A DNA stretch of 64,000 nucleotides, taken from assembly GCA_963799045.1 (NCBI GenBank), contig CAWCVN010000007.1, positions 248,001-312,000 on the forward strand, in the 5' to 3' direction. Made by a program: the position numbers and the translations under genes. The notes beneath the pieces are model-generated. The model did no database searches, had not been told where the DNA came from, and worked only from the letters and a program-made list of their open reading frames with translations. Positions 7,889 to 17,153 of the stretch are shown piece by piece; the first letter of the stretch is position 1; each line of letters begins with the position of its first letter. The DNA comes from DASRSS01 sp963799045. Lineage in GTDB: Bacteria; Actinomycetota; Actinomycetes; Mycobacteriales; Jatrophihabitantaceae.

Positions 7889-8881
7889 TCAGCGGGTCTC
7901 GATCATCTCGAACATCGGCCGGCGCAGTGACGGCGGCGTGTCCGGCGCCCGCCCGACACGCAGCAGCACGTGCGGCCAGATGCCCCTCGTCAGCTCACGG
8001 CGCAGCGCCTCGCGATCGGCGCTGACCTCCACCACCTGGGTCAGGGGGCTGGCCACGTAGCCGGCACGGGTAACCTCGAGCAGCACCCGTTCGAGCGCCT
8101 GGCCCGCGGCGAGCCACGCGGGCACGTCATCGCCGCTGTTGCCGAGCAGCAGCAGGCACTGATTGCGGTCGGACTGCGTCGCGACCGGCAGCCAGCCCAT
8201 GCCGTGGGCGTCGAAGTCGCGGATCGGCAGTTCGTCGTGCGACTCCGGCTCGACGTGCGGAACGCTCATCGCCTGCACCCCGTCGCGCCGCTGCGGATCG
8301 GTCGTAGTCCAGGCCATCACCTCGGCCCGGTAGGCCGGGTCGGCCTGCTGAGTCTCGTCGGCGTGCTGGCACAGCTGCGCAAGACGCGCACGCTCGGCCG
8401 CGTCCTGCACCACGTGCAGTTCCGCCCCCTCCGCCGCGGCCGCACGTACCAGCGCCGCCAGCAGGTCATCGGGCAGGGACTCGCTGACGAAACGGCGCCG
8501 GTTGGTGCGCCGCACCTCGACCGCCTCGTCCAGCTCGGCGAGCCCGTTGCCCCGCACGCCCCACCGCGGTACGGCCGTGATCCGGGCGAGCAGGTCCGGC
8601 CGGTCCGGGTCCGGCAGCAGGTCGACGCGCGGGTCGAACCCCTCGGCCGCGACGGTGACCCGGGCATTGAACAGTGCGCAGCCGCAGCTGATCGTCAGCT
8701 GCCGTCCGGTGGGATCGAGAACGGGCAGCCGGCGGCTCCGGTCGGCCCACAGCTCCAGCGTGCCCTCGCGCAGCACGAGTCGCCACGGCTGGGTGTTGTG
8801 TACCGACGGGGCGAGCACGGCCCGCTGCGCCGCACGGCGAAGCGTCCACGAATCGGGTGAGTGAGATGCACTGCTGGTCAT
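7889..8881 (-). CDS. Acg-like nitroreductase-family protein
   Basis: 330 aa from ATG 8881, close to the size of mycobacterial Acg (Rv2032), a DosR-regulated flavoprotein. Family features include APSVHNTQPWRLVLREGTLELWAD near the N-terminus, RRTNRRRF around the middle, and QSDRNQCLLLLGNSGD...WLAAGQALERVLLEVTRAG towards the C-terminus. Acg proteins bind FMN but lack ordinary nitroreductase activity and may sequester flavin. It is divergent from the GH65 gene across a 202-bp spacer with three boxes. Confidence 0.87.
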   Translation of the reverse strand: MTSSASHSPDSWTLRRAAQRAVLAPSVHNTQPWRLVLREGTLELWADRSRRLPVLDPTGRQLTISCGCALFNARVTVAAEGFDPRVDLLPDPDRPDLLARITAVPRWGVRGNGLAELDEAVEVRRTNRRRFVSESLPDDLLAALVRAAAAEGAELHVVQDAAERARLAQLCQHADETQQADPAYRAEVMAWTTTDPQRRDGVQAMSVPHVEPESHDELPIRDFDAHGMGWLPVATQSDRNQCLLLLGNSGDDVPAWLAAGQALERVLLEVTRAGYVASPLTQVVEVSADREALRRELTRGIWPHVLLRVGRAPDTPPSLRRPMFEMIETR

Positions 8882-8960
8882 GGCGGTCCCCGGTCGGCTA
8901 CTGGGCGGATAGTGCTCTGGAGGCACACTCCACGATCCGGTAGAGCGCGTAACACCCGAC

Positions 8961-8975
8961 AGGGCCGAAGGGCCC
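8961..8975. promoter_or_regulatory. DevR-type box (AGGGCCGAAGGGCCC)
   Basis: First of three boxes in the spacer between the divergent Acg-like and GH65 genes, 80 bp upstream of the Acg-like start. The half-sites GGGCC and GGGCCC flank GAA. Confidence 0.55.
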
Positions 8976-9013
8976 ATCGCGCACGCGGCGGCAGGCCTCC
9001 GGCGTCCTGCCCG

Positions 9014-9048
9014 AGGACCGATCGGTGCCGCGAGTCGACCTTCGGCCC
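9014..9048. promoter_or_regulatory. Two further DevR-type boxes upstream of GH65
   Basis: AGGACCGATCGGTGCC (9014-9029, containing the perfect core ACCGATCGGT) and GACCTTCGGCCC (9037-9048). The second ends 35 bp upstream of the GH65 start, as expected for an activator site. Confidence 0.55.
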
Positions 9049-9083
9049 TACCCGGCGCGCGATCTCGGGCCGAGCCTGAATTC

Positions 9084-11546
9084 ATGGGTGCAGCCACGCG
9101 GTCACTACCGCGGGGGCTGGCGCGCGGCGGCCAGCTCGGCGCGACGGTACGGGCGGTCGTGCTGGACTGGGACGAGGCGGTGCACGCCGAGCCCGCCGCC
9201 TCGCTGCGGCGTCGGCTGTTCGCCGCGAACGCCGCCGGCCTCGACCTGGTGGTCACGGCCGCTGACCCGGCCGCCCTGCGCACGGCCGGCCTGTGGGCCC
9301 GGTCGCCGGGCCGGCTGTGGCTGTGCCCGAACGACGCGCGCATCGACGTCCACCTCGACGCCGTGTTCGCCGCGCTGGCCGAGCGGGGCATCGGCCGCGG
9401 GCTGGTGCTCGCGGTCGGGGGCCGCTTCGACGGGCTCGTCGGCGTGATCCGCCAGCGCGGCGGCCTTGCGGACCTGCTCGACGAACAGCTGGCCCGGCGC
9501 CGGACCCGCCGCGTACCGGCGATCGACGACGACCCGGAGTGGATCGTGCGCATCGGGCCGGCAAGCGTGCTGCAGCGGCGCATCGCGGAGACGCTGTGCA
9601 CGCTCGGGGCAGGTGGCTTCGGTACCCGCGGCGCCGCGGAGGAGCCCGAGCCCGGCGCGCTGCCGATGCTCCTCGCCGACGGCGCGTACCGCGACGGCTC
9701 GTTGTTGCCCGGGCCCTCGTGGATCGGCCTGAGCGTCGATCCGCCGCCCGAGGCCGATTCGCGCCTGCTCGACATGCGCACCGGCCTGCTCCTGCGCGTC
9801 GAGCACCTGGCCGGCGCCGGGCTGCCGATGCGCACGCTGCGCTTCGCCAGCGTGCGCAGGAACGGCGTCGTGGCGCTGCGCGCCGAGGCCGCGGTCGGCC
9901 GGCTGCGCCCCGGCCCGGCGCTGCTGCCGCCGAACACCGGCGCTGTCACGCAGGGCGAGTTCGCGCACCTGCAGTGGTGCCGGGTGTCGGCGCGGCCGGG
10001 CGCCGGAATTGCGGCCGTCGCTGCCCAGCGGGCCGGCCGCGACGGATCCGTCCGCACAGTGGAACGCTTCGCCGCCTACGCCGCCGGGGCTCGCCGCTCG
10101 CCGGCGTTGGACGCACCGTCCCGGGCCGTGCGCGCCGCGAGCAGCGCGGGATTCGACACCCTGCTCGACGAGCAGCGACAGGACTGGGCGGCGCGGTGGC
10201 ACGTCGCCGGCGTGGTCATCCCCGACGACCCCGACACGCAGCTCGCCGTGCGGTACTCGCTGTTCCAGCTGTGGTCGAACGTCGCCCGCCACGACGAATG
10301 CGCCGTCGGTGCCCGCGGCCTGTCCGGCTCCGGATACGGCGGGCACGTGTTCTGGGACGCCGAGGCATTCGTGCTGCCGGCAATGGCGAGCATCGATCCG
10401 CAGGCCGCGCGCGCCATGCTGCACTACCGGCTGCGCCGGCTGGGCGCGGCGCGGGCACGGGCCGCCGGTGAAGGGCGGCAGGGCGCCCGCTTCCCCTGGG
10501 AGTCGGCTGCCACCGGCGAGGACGTCACACCGCACACCGCGCCCCTGGGCGGTGCCGCGATCGCCGTCCGCACCGGGTTGCTGGAGGAGCACATCACCGC
10601 AGACGTCGCCTGGGCAGCGGCGTACTTCTCGTCGTGGACGACCGGCCGCCGTCCGCGCCGGGACCTGCTGCCGCTGCTCGTCGAGACGGCACAGTACTGG
10701 GCCTCGCGCTGCCGGTACGCACCGGACGGCAGCGCGCACATCTACGGCGTGATCGGCCCGGACGAGTACCACGAGGGAGTCGACGACAACGCCTTCACCA
10801 ACGTCATGGCACGGTGGAACCTGCGCGCCGGGGCACGCGCCGCCGACGAGGCCGGCATCGACCTCGACACCGGCGCGTGGCGGCACCTCGCCGACAGCCT
10901 GGTCGACGGCTACGACCCGGACACCGGACGCTACGAGCAGTTCGCCGGCTACTACCGGCTCCAACCGCTGCTCGCGGGCACCGTCGGCGTCCCGCCGTTC
11001 GCGGCGGACCTGCTGCTCGGGCACGACAAGGTCGAGGCCACACAAGTGATCAAGCAGCCGGACGTGCTCATGCTGCACCACCTCGTACCCGGGCAGGTGA
11101 TCCCGGGCTCGCTCGAACCGAACCTCGACTTCTACCTCCCCCGCACCGCGCACGGCTCGTCACTGTCGCCGGCAGTGACCGCGACCCTGCTGGCCCGGGC
11201 TGGGCGGCCGGACGACGCCCTGCGCATGCTCGGCCTGGCGCGGCGCCTGGATCTCGAGGACACGAGCGGCATGACCGCCGGAGGGCTACACCTGGCCAAC
11301 ATCGCCGGCGTGTGGCAGAGCGTGCTGACCGGATTCGCGGGGGTGTCGGTGCGGCACGGCGTGTTGACGGTCGAGCCGCACCTGCCCAGCGCCTGGCGCG
11401 GCCTGCAGCTGCGCTTCCGCTGCCTGGGCAGGCAGGTCCGCCTGTCGGTTGCCCGCGACCGGATCGACGTGCGTACCGACGGCCCGCTGCGGGTGCACCT
11501 GCCCGGCCAGGACGTGCACCGGATCGACGAGGAGGGCACGACGTGA
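9084..11546 (+). CDS. GH65-family glycoside phosphorylase/hydrolase with a degenerate HAD-like N-terminus
   Basis: 820 aa. The C-terminal two thirds are a GH65 (alpha,alpha)6-barrel: GYGGHVFWDAEAFVLP, the catalytic acid region GPDEYHEGVDDNAFTN (Glu near residue 561), and QVIKQPDVL...HGSSLSPAV. GH65 enzymes phosphorolyse or hydrolyse trehalose, maltose, kojibiose and similar disaccharides. The first 100 residues look like a HAD phosphatase core whose DxDGT motif reads DWDEA, so probably no longer catalytic. The layout recalls Rv2006 (OtsB1), a DosR-regulon protein joining HAD, trehalose-phosphatase and GH65 parts. No clear ribosome site precedes ATG 9084. The sugar substrate is not determinable here. 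Confidence 0.87.
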   Translation: MGAATRSLPRGLARGGQLGATVRAVVLDWDEAVHAEPAASLRRRLFAANAAGLDLVVTAADPAALRTAGLWARSPGRLWLCPNDARIDVHLDAVFAALAERGIGRGLVLAVGGRFDGLVGVIRQRGGLADLLDEQLARRRTRRVPAIDDDPEWIVRIGPASVLQRRIAETLCTLGAGGFGTRGAAEEPEPGALPMLLADGAYRDGSLLPGPSWIGLSVDPPPEADSRLLDMRTGLLLRVEHLAGAGLPMRTLRFASVRRNGVVALRAEAAVGRLRPGPALLPPNTGAVTQGEFAHLQWCRVSARPGAGIAAVAAQRAGRDGSVRTVERFAAYAAGARRSPALDAPSRAVRAASSAGFDTLLDEQRQDWAARWHVAGVVIPDDPDTQLAVRYSLFQLWSNVARHDECAVGARGLSGSGYGGHVFWDAEAFVLPAMASIDPQAARAMLHYRLRRLGAARARAAGEGRQGARFPWESAATGEDVTPHTAPLGGAAIAVRTGLLEEHITADVAWAAAYFSSWTTGRRPRRDLLPLLVETAQYWASRCRYAPDGSAHIYGVIGPDEYHEGVDDNAFTNVMARWNLRAGARAADEAGIDLDTGAWRHLADSLVDGYDPDTGRYEQFAGYYRLQPLLAGTVGVPPFAADLLLGHDKVEATQVIKQPDVLMLHHLVPGQVIPGSLEPNLDFYLPRTAHGSSLSPAVTATLLARAGRPDDALRMLGLARRLDLEDTSGMTAGGLHLANIAGVWQSVLTGFAGVSVRHGVLTVEPHLPSAWRGLQLRFRCLGRQVRLSVARDRIDVRTDGPLRVHLPGQDVHRIDEEGTT

Positions 11547-12232
11547 ACCGGTCGATGAATCGCGTCCTCGCCGTTGCGCGCACCGACCCCGCCGGCGTGC
11601 CGGCCGTCGCCCAGTCCTGGGCGAACGTGCTCGCCGCGGCGGTACGCACGCTGGGCGTCGCCGATGCGCCGGAGGCGTCCGACGTCCAGCGGGTGCTTGC
11701 CGAACTCGCCGACGATGCCACCACGCTGGCGGTGCTGCCCGACGGCAACCTGGAACGGTTGGCGTGGCCGGTGCTGCGCAGCGCCGACAAGCCGGTCGTG
11801 ATCGTGCCTGGCGGTTACCGGCCGCCGCCGGCAGTGGGCCGAGCGCTGGTCCCCCTCGACGGCACACCCGAATCGGCTGCCGCGATCGCCGGCACCGTGG
11901 AGCTGCTCGCCCGGGCGGGTGTGGACCTGGTGGCGCTGCACGTGTTCCACGCCGACACGGTGCCGCCGTTCTGGGACCACCCCGGCGGCGCCGACGAGTT
12001 GTGGGAGCAGGAGTTTCTTGCCCGCTACTGCGACCACCCGGGCATCCGGTTGCAGGTACGCAGCGGTAGCCCCGGCGAGCGGGTGCTGGATGTCGCGGCC
12101 ACCGAGCAGGTGGACCTCATCGCCCTGGGCTGGTCGCAGCAGCTTGACCGGGGTCGCGCGCGCACGCTCCGGCACACCGTGCGCCACTCGCCGGTGCCCG
12201 TCCTGATCGTTCCGGTCCGCGCGCTCGGCTGA
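11543..12232 (+). CDS. Degenerate universal stress protein-like protein
   Basis: 229 aa, GTG 11543 behind GGAGGG and overlapping the GH65 stop by 4 bp (GTGA), so translationally coupled. Two USP-like halves are recognisable: VLPDGNLERLAWPVL...VVIVPGG, and LVPLDGTPESAAAI...ALGWSQQ...SPVPVLIVPV. Neither keeps a GxxG-x9-G(S/T) nucleotide loop. It probably does not bind ATP in the usual way and may act as a structural or regulatory partner of the sugar enzymes it is encoded with. Confidence 0.8.
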   Translation: MNRSMNRVLAVARTDPAGVPAVAQSWANVLAAAVRTLGVADAPEASDVQRVLAELADDATTLAVLPDGNLERLAWPVLRSADKPVVIVPGGYRPPPAVGRALVPLDGTPESAAAIAGTVELLARAGVDLVALHVFHADTVPPFWDHPGGADELWEQEFLARYCDHPGIRLQVRSGSPGERVLDVAATEQVDLIALGWSQQLDRGRARTLRHTVRHSPVPVLIVPVRALG

Positions 12233-12245
12233 GGACCTTGGCCTC
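12232..12245. promoter_or_regulatory. DevR-type box (AGGACCTTGGCCTC)
   Basis: It starts on the last base of the preceding stop codon and lies 36 bp upstream of the glycosyltransferase start, suggesting an internal promoter within the sugar block. Confidence 0.6.
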
Positions 12246-12280
12246 TCGACCGGCGGCACCCGGGCGGGTCTGCTTGAGGA

Positions 12281-13402
12281 GTGCGAGTCGGCCTGATCGC
12301 TCCACCCTGGCTCTCGGTGCCACCGGTCGGATACGGCGGCACCGAGGTCGTCTTGGACAACCTCGCCCGTGGCCTACAACAGCTCGGCCACGAGGTTCGG
12401 CTGTTCACCGTCGGTGACTCCCGCTGCCCCGTACCGCGCGGCTGGCTGTTCCCCAGCCCGCCGGCCATCATGGGCGCGGCCGCCGACGAGGCCGCGCACG
12501 ACCTGGCGGCCTACGAGGCCATGGACGACGTCGATGTCGTCCATGACCACAGCCTGCTGGGGCCCCTGCTCGTCGCGGGGCGACGCCGCGCGCCTGGCGT
12601 GCCGATCGTCAGCACACACCACGGCGCCTTCACACCGGAGAACGTGCGCATCTTCCGCTCGATCGCCGAACACGCGCGGGTGGTCGCGATCTCGCACGAC
12701 CAGGCGGGGCGCGCGGACGGTGTCCCGATCACGGCCGTGATCCACCACGGCATCGATCTGGACGCCTACCGGCCGGGCTCGGGCAACGGCGAGTTCCTGC
12801 TGTTCATCGGCCGGATGTCGCCGGACAAGGGCGTGCACCACGCGGTCCGGGTCGCGCACGCCACCGGGCTCCCCCTTCGGATCGCCAGCAAGATCCGCGA
12901 GGCTTGCGAGTGGGAGTACTTCGAGCACGCCGTACACCCGCTGCTCGCCCCGCAGGACGAGCTGCTCGTCGAGCCACCGTTCGCGACCCGGCTGGAGTTA
13001 CTGCAGGACGCGGTGGCCCTGGTGAACCCGATCGCCTGGGACGAGCCGTTCGGGCTCGTCATGGCCGAGGCGCTCGCGACCGCCACGCCGGTGCTGGCAT
13101 TTCCGCGCGGCGCGGCGCCGGAGATCGTCGACGACGGGACGACCGGCTTCCTGTGCACCGACACCGACGCCATGATCGCCGCCGTCGCGCGAATCGGCAG
13201 CATCGACCGGGCCGCGTGTCGGGATGCCGCCGAGCGCCGCTTCTCGTTGCAGCGGATGGCCCGTGATCATGAGAGTCTGTACCGCAGGGTGCTCGACGAG
13301 GACTGTGCCCAGCACCCACCGGCCGGCGGGCGGGCGCACCATCCGAGCGTCGACCACGGGCCGCCTCGACGCCTGCGAGGCCCCGCACGACACCGGAGGT
13401 GA
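12281..13402 (+). CDS. GT4-family glycosyltransferase
   Basis: 373 aa, GTG 12281 with GAGGA almost touching it, so initiation may be leaderless or weak. GT-B fold: N-terminal MRVGLIAPPWLSVPPVGYGG donor/acceptor loop, THHG motif, then LLFIGRMSPDKGV and the nucleotide-sugar motif EPFGLVMAEALATATPVLAF with Glu pairs typical of GT4. It transfers a sugar from a nucleotide donor to an unknown acceptor. Co-oriented between the USP-like gene and the debranching enzyme (3-bp gap), it fits a glycogen or trehalose-linked pathway. Confidence 0.88.
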   Translation: MRVGLIAPPWLSVPPVGYGGTEVVLDNLARGLQQLGHEVRLFTVGDSRCPVPRGWLFPSPPAIMGAAADEAAHDLAAYEAMDDVDVVHDHSLLGPLLVAGRRRAPGVPIVSTHHGAFTPENVRIFRSIAEHARVVAISHDQAGRADGVPITAVIHHGIDLDAYRPGSGNGEFLLFIGRMSPDKGVHHAVRVAHATGLPLRIASKIREACEWEYFEHAVHPLLAPQDELLVEPPFATRLELLQDAVALVNPIAWDEPFGLVMAEALATATPVLAFPRGAAPEIVDDGTTGFLCTDTDAMIAAVARIGSIDRAACRDAAERRFSLQRMARDHESLYRRVLDEDCAQHPPAGGRAHHPSVDHGPPRRLRGPARHRR

Positions 13403-13405
13403 ACA

Positions 13406-15550
13406 GTGCCGGACCCGACGCAGCCGTGGACGCTCGCCGACGAGCCGGCTGACGAGGTCCTGGCCGGCACTGTCACCCTCGTCGACGGCTCGACGTTCTG
13501 CATCGGCGAGGCGAACGGCGACATCCGCCCCGACGGGGCGGGCGGCCTGTTCGTACGCGACACCAGGGTGCTCTCACGCTGGCAACTAACCGTGGACGGC
13601 GCCACACCCACGGTGCTGTCGACGCTGCGCGGCGATCCTTTCGCAGCCACGCACGTCAGCCGCGTGATCCCAGCACGCGGACGCGGCGAAGCCAGCACGC
13701 TGCTCGTCGTGCGCCGCCGGTACGTCGGCGGTGGCATGCGCGAGGACATCACGATCCGCAACCTCGCCCCGGCACCGGTGCGCTGCGAGCTCCGGCTGGT
13801 CGCCGATGCCGATTTCGCCGACCTGTTCGAGGTCAAGGAGGGCCGTGCCCTGCCGGTGCGGGCGACCGTCCGGCGCAAGGCCGACGGCGTGGTTCACCTG
13901 TCACGCCGCCGCGGGCAATCCAGCCTCGGCATCGCGATCGACCCGGACGTGTCCTCGGACGTCGACGGCATGGCGCTGCGCTGGTCGGTCGACCTGCCCG
14001 GCCGGGGCCAGTGGACGGTGAGCATCGAGGCGGTCCCCGAGGCCGATGGCATACCGACTACGTTGCGCCATCCGCGCGGCAGCCCGGTCGAGCACACCGC
14101 ACCCGCCCGCCGGCTGCGTGCCTGGCGCGAGCGGAGCCCAGAAGTGCGCACCGCGGACCCGGGGCTGACGTCCGTCCTGGCGCGCAGCGTCGAAGATCTC
14201 GGATCGTTGCGCATCTTCGACCCACAGCATCCGCAGCGTTCGGTCGTCGCCGCGGGGGTGCCCTGGTTCATGGCGTTGTTCGGGCGCGACTCGCTGATCA
14301 CGTCCTGGATGCTGCTGCCCCTGGACGCCCGCCTGGCGGTCGGCACGCTGCAGACGCTGGCCGACCACCAGGGCACCCGCCTCGACGACGCCTCGGAGGA
14401 GGAGCCCGGCCGGATCCTGCACGAGATCCGCTTCGGTCCTGCGAGCGGCTTCGCGACCGGTGGCCGGTCGGTGTACTACGGGACCGCCGATGCCACTCCG
14501 CTGTTCGTCATGCTGCTCGGCGAGCTGCAGCGCTGGGGAAGCGACGCCGCATCGGTGGCCGAACTGCTTCCGCACGCCGATCGCGCGCTGGAGTGGATCG
14601 ACCGGTACGGCGACGCCGACGGCGACGGCTTCGTCGAGTACCGGCGCAAGACACCTTCCGGCTTGCAGAACCAGGGATGGAAGGATTCCTGGGACGGCGT
14701 CAACTTCGCCGACGGCCGCATGGCCGAGGCCCCGATCGCGCTCGCCGAGGTGCAGGCCTACTGTTACGCCGCCTACCGTGCCCGGGCGCACTTCGCTGCC
14801 AACGACGGTGATCACGCCGGCCGACGCCGATGGCTCGACCGAGCCGCGGAGCTCAAGCGCCGGTTCAACGAAGCGTTCTGGCTCCCCGAGCGAGGGTGGT
14901 ACGCGACCGGGCTGGACAAGGACAAGCGGCCCATCGACGCCCTCACGTCCAACATCGGGCACTGCTTGTGGACCGGCATCGTCGACGACGACAAGGCGGA
15001 ATCCGTGGCCGAGCACCTGCTGTCGCCGGCAATGTTCACCGGCTGGGGAGTGCGCACGCTCGCGTCGTCAATGACCGCCTACAACCCGGTCAGCTACCAC
15101 AACGGTTCGGTGTGGCCGCACGACAACGCACTGTGTATCGCCGGGCTGATGCGCTACGGGTTCGTCGAGCACGCCCAGCGGGTGATCGTGGGGCTGCTTT
15201 CGGCGGCCGAGCACTTCGAGCACCGCTTGCCCGAGCTGTTCTGCGGTTTCGGGACCGACGAGTTTCCCGCGCCGGTGCCCTACCCGACGTCGTGTTCGCC
15301 GCAGGCGTGGGCCGCGGCGGCACCGCTGTCGATCCTGCGCAGCCTGCTTCGCTTCGACCCCGAGCTGCCCGTGCACCAGTTGCACTGTGCGCCTGCGGTC
15401 CCGTCGCGATACCTGCCGATGAGCGTTACCGGCCTGCATGTCGCCGGCGTCGACGTCGACGTCGAGCTCGGCACACACGGGTGGAGCGTCGGCGGCCTGG
15501 AGGGCACCGGCATCGAACTGGTCGGTCCCGCACAGCACCGGGACGCTTGA
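13406..15550 (+). CDS. Glycogen debranching-type (amylo-alpha-1,6-glucosidase) protein
   Basis: 714 aa, GTG 13406 behind GGAGGTG. The N-terminal domain (about 1-220) matches the debranching-enzyme N-terminal module (GDIRPDGAGGLFVRDTRVLS). The C-terminal (alpha/alpha)6 domain carries GVPWFMALFGRDSLITSWM, DADGDGFVEYRR and NQGWKDSWDG, with catalytic acids in the usual regions. It would cut alpha-1,6 or terminal glucosidic bonds in a storage polymer. With GH65 and GT4 upstream it suggests mobilisation of stored glucan in non-growing cells. Confidence 0.88.
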   Translation: MPDPTQPWTLADEPADEVLAGTVTLVDGSTFCIGEANGDIRPDGAGGLFVRDTRVLSRWQLTVDGATPTVLSTLRGDPFAATHVSRVIPARGRGEASTLLVVRRRYVGGGMREDITIRNLAPAPVRCELRLVADADFADLFEVKEGRALPVRATVRRKADGVVHLSRRRGQSSLGIAIDPDVSSDVDGMALRWSVDLPGRGQWTVSIEAVPEADGIPTTLRHPRGSPVEHTAPARRLRAWRERSPEVRTADPGLTSVLARSVEDLGSLRIFDPQHPQRSVVAAGVPWFMALFGRDSLITSWMLLPLDARLAVGTLQTLADHQGTRLDDASEEEPGRILHEIRFGPASGFATGGRSVYYGTADATPLFVMLLGELQRWGSDAASVAELLPHADRALEWIDRYGDADGDGFVEYRRKTPSGLQNQGWKDSWDGVNFADGRMAEAPIALAEVQAYCYAAYRARAHFAANDGDHAGRRRWLDRAAELKRRFNEAFWLPERGWYATGLDKDKRPIDALTSNIGHCLWTGIVDDDKAESVAEHLLSPAMFTGWGVRTLASSMTAYNPVSYHNGSVWPHDNALCIAGLMRYGFVEHAQRVIVGLLSAAEHFEHRLPELFCGFGTDEFPAPVPYPTSCSPQAWAAAAPLSILRSLLRFDPELPVHQLHCAPAVPSRYLPMSVTGLHVAGVDVDVELGTHGWSVGGLEGTGIELVGPAQHRDA

Positions 15551-15554
15551 GCCG

Positions 15555-16760
15555 TCACACCGGGTGCGTGACACCCGTCTGGTGCCAGCCGAGCTTGCGC
15601 AGCTGGGCCGCGCGAGTCAGATCGCCGCCGGTGATGAGGCCGACGGGGTGCCCGGTGGCATCGACCACGACCGCCACACCTGCGTGCCGGCTCAGCTCGG
15701 GCAGCACGTCACCGAGGTCGGCGTCGGCGGGAATGCGCAGCAGCCGTTCGCCCCGGATCCGGGCCAGGTCGCGCAGCCGGACCTCGTCCTGCCGGTCCGC
15801 GCCCACCCGGTCCAGGTCACGCAGCGTCATCAGCCCGCTCGGTGCGCCGGAGAAGTCCACGAGCAGCAGCGGATTCCCGAGCAGTTGTGGGCCAAAGCTG
15901 TCGACGAGCTGGCGCACCGTCCACCACTCGGGCACCGGCTGCGATACCGCGGCCATCGCCTCGTCGGCGCGCACGCCACGCAGGTCGGACAGACCGGCAG
16001 CGGACCGCTCGGCCATCGCTCCGCTGACGATGAACCAGCCGATCAGCGCCAGCCACAGGCCGGTCATGCTGCCGGCGAGCACCTCCAGGAAGCCGAGCAC
16101 GATCAAGAACATGCCCAGCACCTGCCCGGCTCGGGCGGCGCCGGCCTCGGCCCGGGGCCGGTCGTGGGTCCGCGCCCACAGAATCGCCCGCAGCAGGCGG
16201 CCGCCGTCGAGCGGTGCTCCGGGCAGCAGGTTGAACACGGCCAGCACCAGGCTGATGCCGGCGAGCCAGACGAAAGCCGCGCCGACCAGCCCGGCCCCGC
16301 CCAGCGTCCAGGCGATCCCCGCACTGATCGCTCCGACAACCGCGCTGGCGAGGGGGCCCGCGCCGGCGACGAAGGCGTCGGCGCGCGGGCTCGGCGGCTC
16401 ACCTTCCAGTGCGGTCATGCCACCGAGCATCCACAGCGTGATCCGCTGCACCCGGAACCCGTAGTGGCGGGCAACGACCGCGTGCGCGAGTTCGTGCGCG
16501 AGCAGCGTCACGAGGAAGACGACCGCGGTCACGCATCCGGTGAGCCAGTAGGCGAGGCGGGTCCTGCCCGGTTCGGCGGACGGCAGGGCGGACTCGGCGA
16601 GGATGTAGGCAAACAGAGCCAGCGTAGCCAGCGTGCTCCAGTGCGCACCCACCCGGACGCCGAACCAACGGCCGAGCGGTATCGCCCGGCCGAACGGCTC
16701 GGTGTTCTCTGCTGGCGCCGGGTCACGCTGTCGCGGTACACGCTCGCCCGATCCCGTCAT
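15555..16760 (-). CDS. Site-2 protease-family (M50) membrane protein with CBS domains, Rip3-like
   Basis: 401 aa. Zinc-site HELAH is at residues 89-93, and the third ligand lies in NLLPGAPLDGGR (about 177-188) within the membrane core. Five to six TM segments are followed by two CBS domains (about 255-385). Metal ligands are all present, so it should be an active intramembrane metalloprotease that cleaves within membrane proteins such as anti-sigma factors. Rv2625c (Rip3), a DosR-regulon member, has this architecture. It ends 4 bp from the convergent debranching-enzyme gene. Confidence 0.9.
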   Translation of the reverse strand: MTGSGERVPRQRDPAPAENTEPFGRAIPLGRWFGVRVGAHWSTLATLALFAYILAESALPSAEPGRTRLAYWLTGCVTAVVFLVTLLAHELAHAVVARHYGFRVQRITLWMLGGMTALEGEPPSPRADAFVAGAGPLASAVVGAISAGIAWTLGGAGLVGAAFVWLAGISLVLAVFNLLPGAPLDGGRLLRAILWARTHDRPRAEAGAARAGQVLGMFLIVLGFLEVLAGSMTGLWLALIGWFIVSGAMAERSAAGLSDLRGVRADEAMAAVSQPVPEWWTVRQLVDSFGPQLLGNPLLLVDFSGAPSGLMTLRDLDRVGADRQDEVRLRDLARIRGERLLRIPADADLGDVLPELSRHAGVAVVVDATGHPVGLITGGDLTRAAQLRKLGWHQTGVTHPV

Positions 16761-16773
16761 GCCCGGCTCCTGT

Positions 16774-16785
16774 GGCTAGGTCCCT
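16774..16785. promoter_or_regulatory. Candidate DevR-type box upstream of the S2P gene
   Basis: The minus strand reads AGGGACCTAGCC, 14 bp upstream of the S2P start codon. The left half-site is good, the right is partial. Confidence 0.35.
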
Positions 16786-16800
16786 ATGGATTCTCCGTGG

Positions 16801-17064
16801 TCAGGTCTTCGCTGCGCCGCCGAGCGCCGACTGCAGCTGTTCGATCCGCTCGCTCTCCATCCGGTCGTGCTCGGCCTGCTCGTCGGCGCTGACGACCACG
16901 GCGTCCGGACCCGGGAAGACCAGCGCCTCGTGGTCGGTGTCCGTCCAGCGCACGGTGTAGGGCGGGCCGCCGTCCGGGCCGACACCGACGATGGCGGCCC
17001 GGCGCACCGGCCGCCCCTCGGTGTGGCTGTGCACCATCAACCAGTCTCCTACTGCCGCATACAT
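16801..17064 (-). CDS. DUF1918 domain protein
   Basis: 87 aa from ATG 17064 behind GAGG. MYAAVGDWLMVHSHTEGRPVRRA...DGGPPYTVRW is the typical DUF1918 pattern, followed by an acidic helical extension rich in Glu and Ser. The small SH3-like fold has no known biochemical role but is frequent near stress genes in actinobacteria. It lies between the P-type ATPase and S2P genes on the same strand. Confidence 0.85.
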   Translation of the reverse strand: MYAAVGDWLMVHSHTEGRPVRRAAIVGVGPDGGPPYTVRWTDTDHEALVFPGPDAVVVSADEQAEHDRMESERIEQLQSALGGAAKT

Positions 17065-17153
17065 GGCTATTCGACCTCGATTCGCCTGGTCTTCGCGCCG
17101 CTCGCCTCGATTGCCTGCACTTCCAGCGTCGGTCGTCTGCGTCGGCAGGTGCC

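Noticed and set aside
8882..10057. N-terminal extension of the Acg-like gene in the same frame
   Set aside because: The extension runs antisense through GH65 and the boxed spacer. ATG 8881 gives the normal family length.
9105..11153. 682-codon open frame antisense to GH65
   Set aside because: The sense strand encodes a full GH65 protein; the antisense frame has only low-complexity Gly/Arg/Val/Gln composition.
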